NCBI GenBank assembly: GCA_002327255.1
Contig: DCUM01000250.1
Coordinates: 21,393 to 36,943 of the forward strand
DNA: 15,551 bases
From: a bacterium UBA2214
Lineage (GTDB): Bacteria > Zhuqueibacterota > Zhuqueibacteria > Residuimicrobiales > Residuimicrobiaceae
Reading direction: 5' to 3'
Part shown: piece after piece, positions 14,491-15,551 of the stretch
How positions within the stretch are numbered: the stretch's first letter is position 1
Layout of the letters: the number at the start of each line of letters is the position of its first letter
Position numbers and translations under genes: made by a program
The notes under the pieces: generated by a model
The model's input: the letters and a program-made list of their open reading frames with translations, nothing else
Databases searched by the model: none
What the model was told of the DNA's origin: nothing

Positions 14491-15551
14491 ATGAAAAAAG
14501 CGATTATCTGGATATGGATCATATGCCTCACGATACTCACCGGCGAGGCGCCGGCCCAGGAATCAGTCGCAGCCGACAGCGTTCGCATTTTACTGGTGAA
14601 CCCGGGTCAGGGGGATTTGATCGATATGGCGAAAATGGTTCAGCAGGGTGTCGTCCCGCTGAAAAATCCCCTGTTGATCGCCGTCTATGGCGCTGCGGTG
14701 GAACGCCGCCGGGAAGCAATCCTAAGCCGGGTTGCCGGGGAGGCGATCGGCTTCATCCGTTTCGAGGTGGTGGAAGGCCAACTCCATGCCGGCAATCTCT
14801 ACGAGCGCAATGACTGCAGTGCGGCCTTTGAGCGCCTCTTTGCCGGCAGCGATGCCGCCCTCTTTTATGGCGGCGCCGATATTCCCCCGGTGGTCTACGG
14901 GCAAAAGACCCATCTGCTCACCGGGATCGTCACACCCGAGCGCCATTTTTTCGAACTCTCGTTTCTGTTCCACCTTTTGGGCGGTTCGCAGAATCCCGCG
15001 TTCACGCCGCTGCTGGAGAAGAAACCGGACTATGTGATCCGCGGCTTTTGCCTCGGCATGCAGACGCTCAACGTCGCCACCGGCGGCACCATGTATCAGG
15101 ACATCCCGAGCGAAATCTACAAACTGCGTTACGTCGAGGATTACCTGCAGCTGGATGCGGCGCGGCAGCACGATAACTATTGGGGCAAATTATTGCCGCA
15201 CGACAATTTCTTCTGGTGCCATTTCCAGCCCATCCGTTTTAAACCCGACGGTTTTTTTGTCAAGGAGATGAAACGGGACGCGAAGGAGCTGCCGCTGGTG
15301 TGCAGCAGCCACCACCAGGCGGTGCGCAAGCTCGGCAGGGATTTGCAGGTCGCCGCCACTTCGCTGGACGGCAAGGTGGTGGAAGCGCTGACGCACAAGC
15401 ATTTCAAAAATGTGCTGGCGGTGCAGTTCCATCCGGAGAATTATGCCATTTACAGTGAGCAGGGCGGCAGCAAATTGACACCCGCAGACACGGCGCTGGT
15501 GAGCCTGCACCAGTATATGCGGCAGCATGACAGCCTCGATTTCCATTTGGC
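14491..15551 (+). CDS. Exported peptidase C26 / class I glutamine-amidotransferase-like protein (3' truncated)
   Basis: The open frame from ATG 14491 continues without a stop past the window end (353 codons seen). AAAGG (14481-14485) lies 5 nt upstream. The N-terminus MKKAIIWIWIICLTILTGEAPAQ is a signal peptide, so the protein is exported. Conserved points of the PuuD/gamma-glutamyl hydrolase family are GGADIPPVVYG (128-137), RGFCLGMQTLNVATGG with nucleophile Cys187, MYQDIP, SSHHQAVRKLG (272-282), and AVQFHPE with His314 and Glu316. The Cys-His-Glu triad is complete. The family hydrolyses gamma-glutamyl amide bonds. Cytoplasmic PuuD acts in putrescine breakdown, but the signal peptide argues for a different, envelope or external substrate. 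The first ~120 residues are diverged from PuuD. No partner gene is visible. Confidence 0.85.
   Translation, partial: MKKAIIWIWIICLTILTGEAPAQESVAADSVRILLVNPGQGDLIDMAKMVQQGVVPLKNPLLIAVYGAAVERRREAILSRVAGEAIGFIRFEVVEGQLHAGNLYERNDCSAAFERLFAGSDAALFYGGADIPPVVYGQKTHLLTGIVTPERHFFELSFLFHLLGGSQNPAFTPLLEKKPDYVIRGFCLGMQTLNVATGGTMYQDIPSEIYKLRYVEDYLQLDAARQHDNYWGKLLPHDNFFWCHFQPIRFKPDGFFVKEMKRDAKELPLVCSSHHQAVRKLGRDLQVAATSLDGKVVEALTHKHFKNVLAVQFHPENYAIYSEQGGSKLTPADTALVSLHQYMRQHDSLDFHL

Noticed and set aside
14364..14813. Plus-strand open frame running from the repeat array into the C26 gene
   Set aside because: It is out of frame with the C26 protein, which has clear family motifs, and its start lies in the tandem repeat.

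Overview
The window looks like a chromosomal segment of a moderately GC-rich bacterium of the FCB superphylum. The main reason is that three large exported proteins end in type IX secretion (T9SS) type-A sorting domains, with YPNPF/YPNPL openings and a Gly-x-Tyr-rich, basic tail. The YPNPFNA-x-T form is most familiar from candidate phylum KSB1, Calditrichota, Ignavibacteria and Marinimicrobia rather than classical Bacteroidetes. A KSB1- or Calditrichota-like host is an inference; the sequence alone does not fix the phylum.

Layout from left to right. Positions 1-171 are non-coding. A minus-strand block follows: a 1099-residue exported metallophosphoesterase / PQQ-like propeller protein (172-3471), a self-contained tRNA-Asn(GTT) unit with its own promoter and terminator (3593-3750), and thymidine/pyrimidine-nucleoside phosphorylase (3947-5269). 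A divergent intergenic region (5270-5582) carries the deoA promoter inside a nested dyad. It is followed on the plus strand by a 797-residue Ycf48/BNR-repeat T9SS protein (5583-7976) and the glycosyltransferase mtgA (7995-8801). Next comes a minus-strand two-gene unit: a cyclophilin lipoprotein (10541-11233) 4 nt upstream of a T9SS-targeted subtilisin-like protease (8809-10536). A 459-bp spacer holds a MITE-like inverted-repeat element (11390-11538) and other hairpins. priA follows on the plus strand (11693-14191), then a 73-bp tandem repeat array (14232-14432). The last gene, an exported peptidase C26 / glutamine-amidotransferase-like protein, starts at 14491 and runs off the window.

Functionally, this is housekeeping (tRNA-Asn, nucleoside salvage, peptidoglycan polymerisation, replication restart) interleaved with secretome genes. 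The clearest functional pairing is the cyclophilin lipoprotein with the secreted protease: both act outside the cytoplasm and the genes are nearly overlapping. I see no CRISPR array, defence island, phage gene or intact transposase. The least ordinary items are the two repeat structures flanking priA, the multidomain phosphoesterase, the 14-repeat propeller protein, and the edge-truncated exported C26 protein. I did not find a convincing new multi-gene system.
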